The notes beneath the pieces were generated by a model. The model did no database searches and was not told where the DNA came from. It saw only the letters and a list, made by a program, of their open reading frames with translations. The position numbers and the translations under genes are program-made. A stretch of DNA of 39,837 nucleotides from Roseateles saccharophilus (GTDB lineage: Bacteria > Pseudomonadota > Gammaproteobacteria > Burkholderiales > Burkholderiaceae_C): positions 1 through 39,837 of the forward strand of contig NZ_SMBU01000042.1 of NCBI RefSeq assembly GCF_004342485.1, given 5' to 3'. Positions 39,706 to 39,837 of this stretch are shown here, piece after piece. How positions within the stretch are numbered: the first letter of the stretch is position 1; the number at the start of each line of letters is the position of its first letter.

Positions 39706-39837
39706 TCCTAGGCCAATGACTTTCCGCGCCGCGAAGCCAGGCTCTTAATGTGGAAGACCTCTCCTGCCGGACGTGACGACGCCTGACCTGACGCCGGCCG
39801 GAGCGTTGGGGCGCGATGGGAGGACGCGTCAGGCGGC
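39706..39837. other. Right edge, no gene seen
   Basis: The last 132 bases contain no convincing ORF, terminator or RNA gene. They are probably the region between the amidase gene and a gene beyond the window. Confidence 0.5.

Overview
The window is a high-GC (roughly 70 percent by eye), densely coding piece of a betaproteobacterial chromosome. The order is most likely Burkholderiales, near the Roseateles/Pelomonas/Rubrivivax group. Supporting signs are a split MetH behind an S-adenosylhomocysteine riboswitch, the proteobacterial (A. ferrooxidans-type) GshA, a PEP-CTERM protein, a TorF-type porin joined to glnK-amtB, and strong G/C at third codon positions. No rRNA, tRNA, CRISPR array, prophage or intact insertion sequence was seen.

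Layout. 1-326: a gene-poor, less GC-rich edge with only fragmentary ORFs. 327-8972 (minus): a reductive pyrimidine catabolism operon read preT-preA-mmsA-NCS1 transporter-hydA-ureidopropionase, with a RutR-like TetR regulator divergent at 9080. Together these import a pyrimidine or hydantoin, reduce the ring, open it, remove the carbamoyl group and oxidise the resulting semialdehyde to an acyl-CoA. The beta-alanine aminotransferase step is missing here. 9735-13112: an ECF sigma/anti-sigma pair (minus) divergent from an exported S8 serine protease and an exported Ala/Gly/Thr-Pro-rich protein. 13171-14373 (minus): a degenerate HD-GYP protein. 14445-17242: promoter, SAH riboswitch and metH (the part lacking the homocysteine-binding domain). 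17423-20237: a PEP-CTERM protein and two tandem glycine-zipper envelope proteins. 20259-21773 (minus): comM. 21845-24755: an NtrC-site/sigma-54 controlled porin-glnK-amtB operon ending in a strong terminator. 24852-39705 (plus): gshA, a palindromic repeat, M13 peptidase, kup, benE, gshB, a DUF885 protein, a TPR/zincin hybrid, a FUSC-family membrane protein and a Nit1-like amidase.

Themes. Nitrogen scavenging (pyrimidine degradation, ammonium uptake), one-carbon/methionine and glutathione metabolism, and several exported peptidases. The best regulatory elements are the SAH riboswitch and the NtrC/sigma-54 promoter. The least conventional items are the TPR-zincin-TPR protein, whose middle has different codon usage, the ECF/anti-sigma locus facing a serine protease, and the HD-GYP protein that has lost its metal-binding signature. 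No single locus is clearly a previously undescribed system; these are the best candidates for follow-up.
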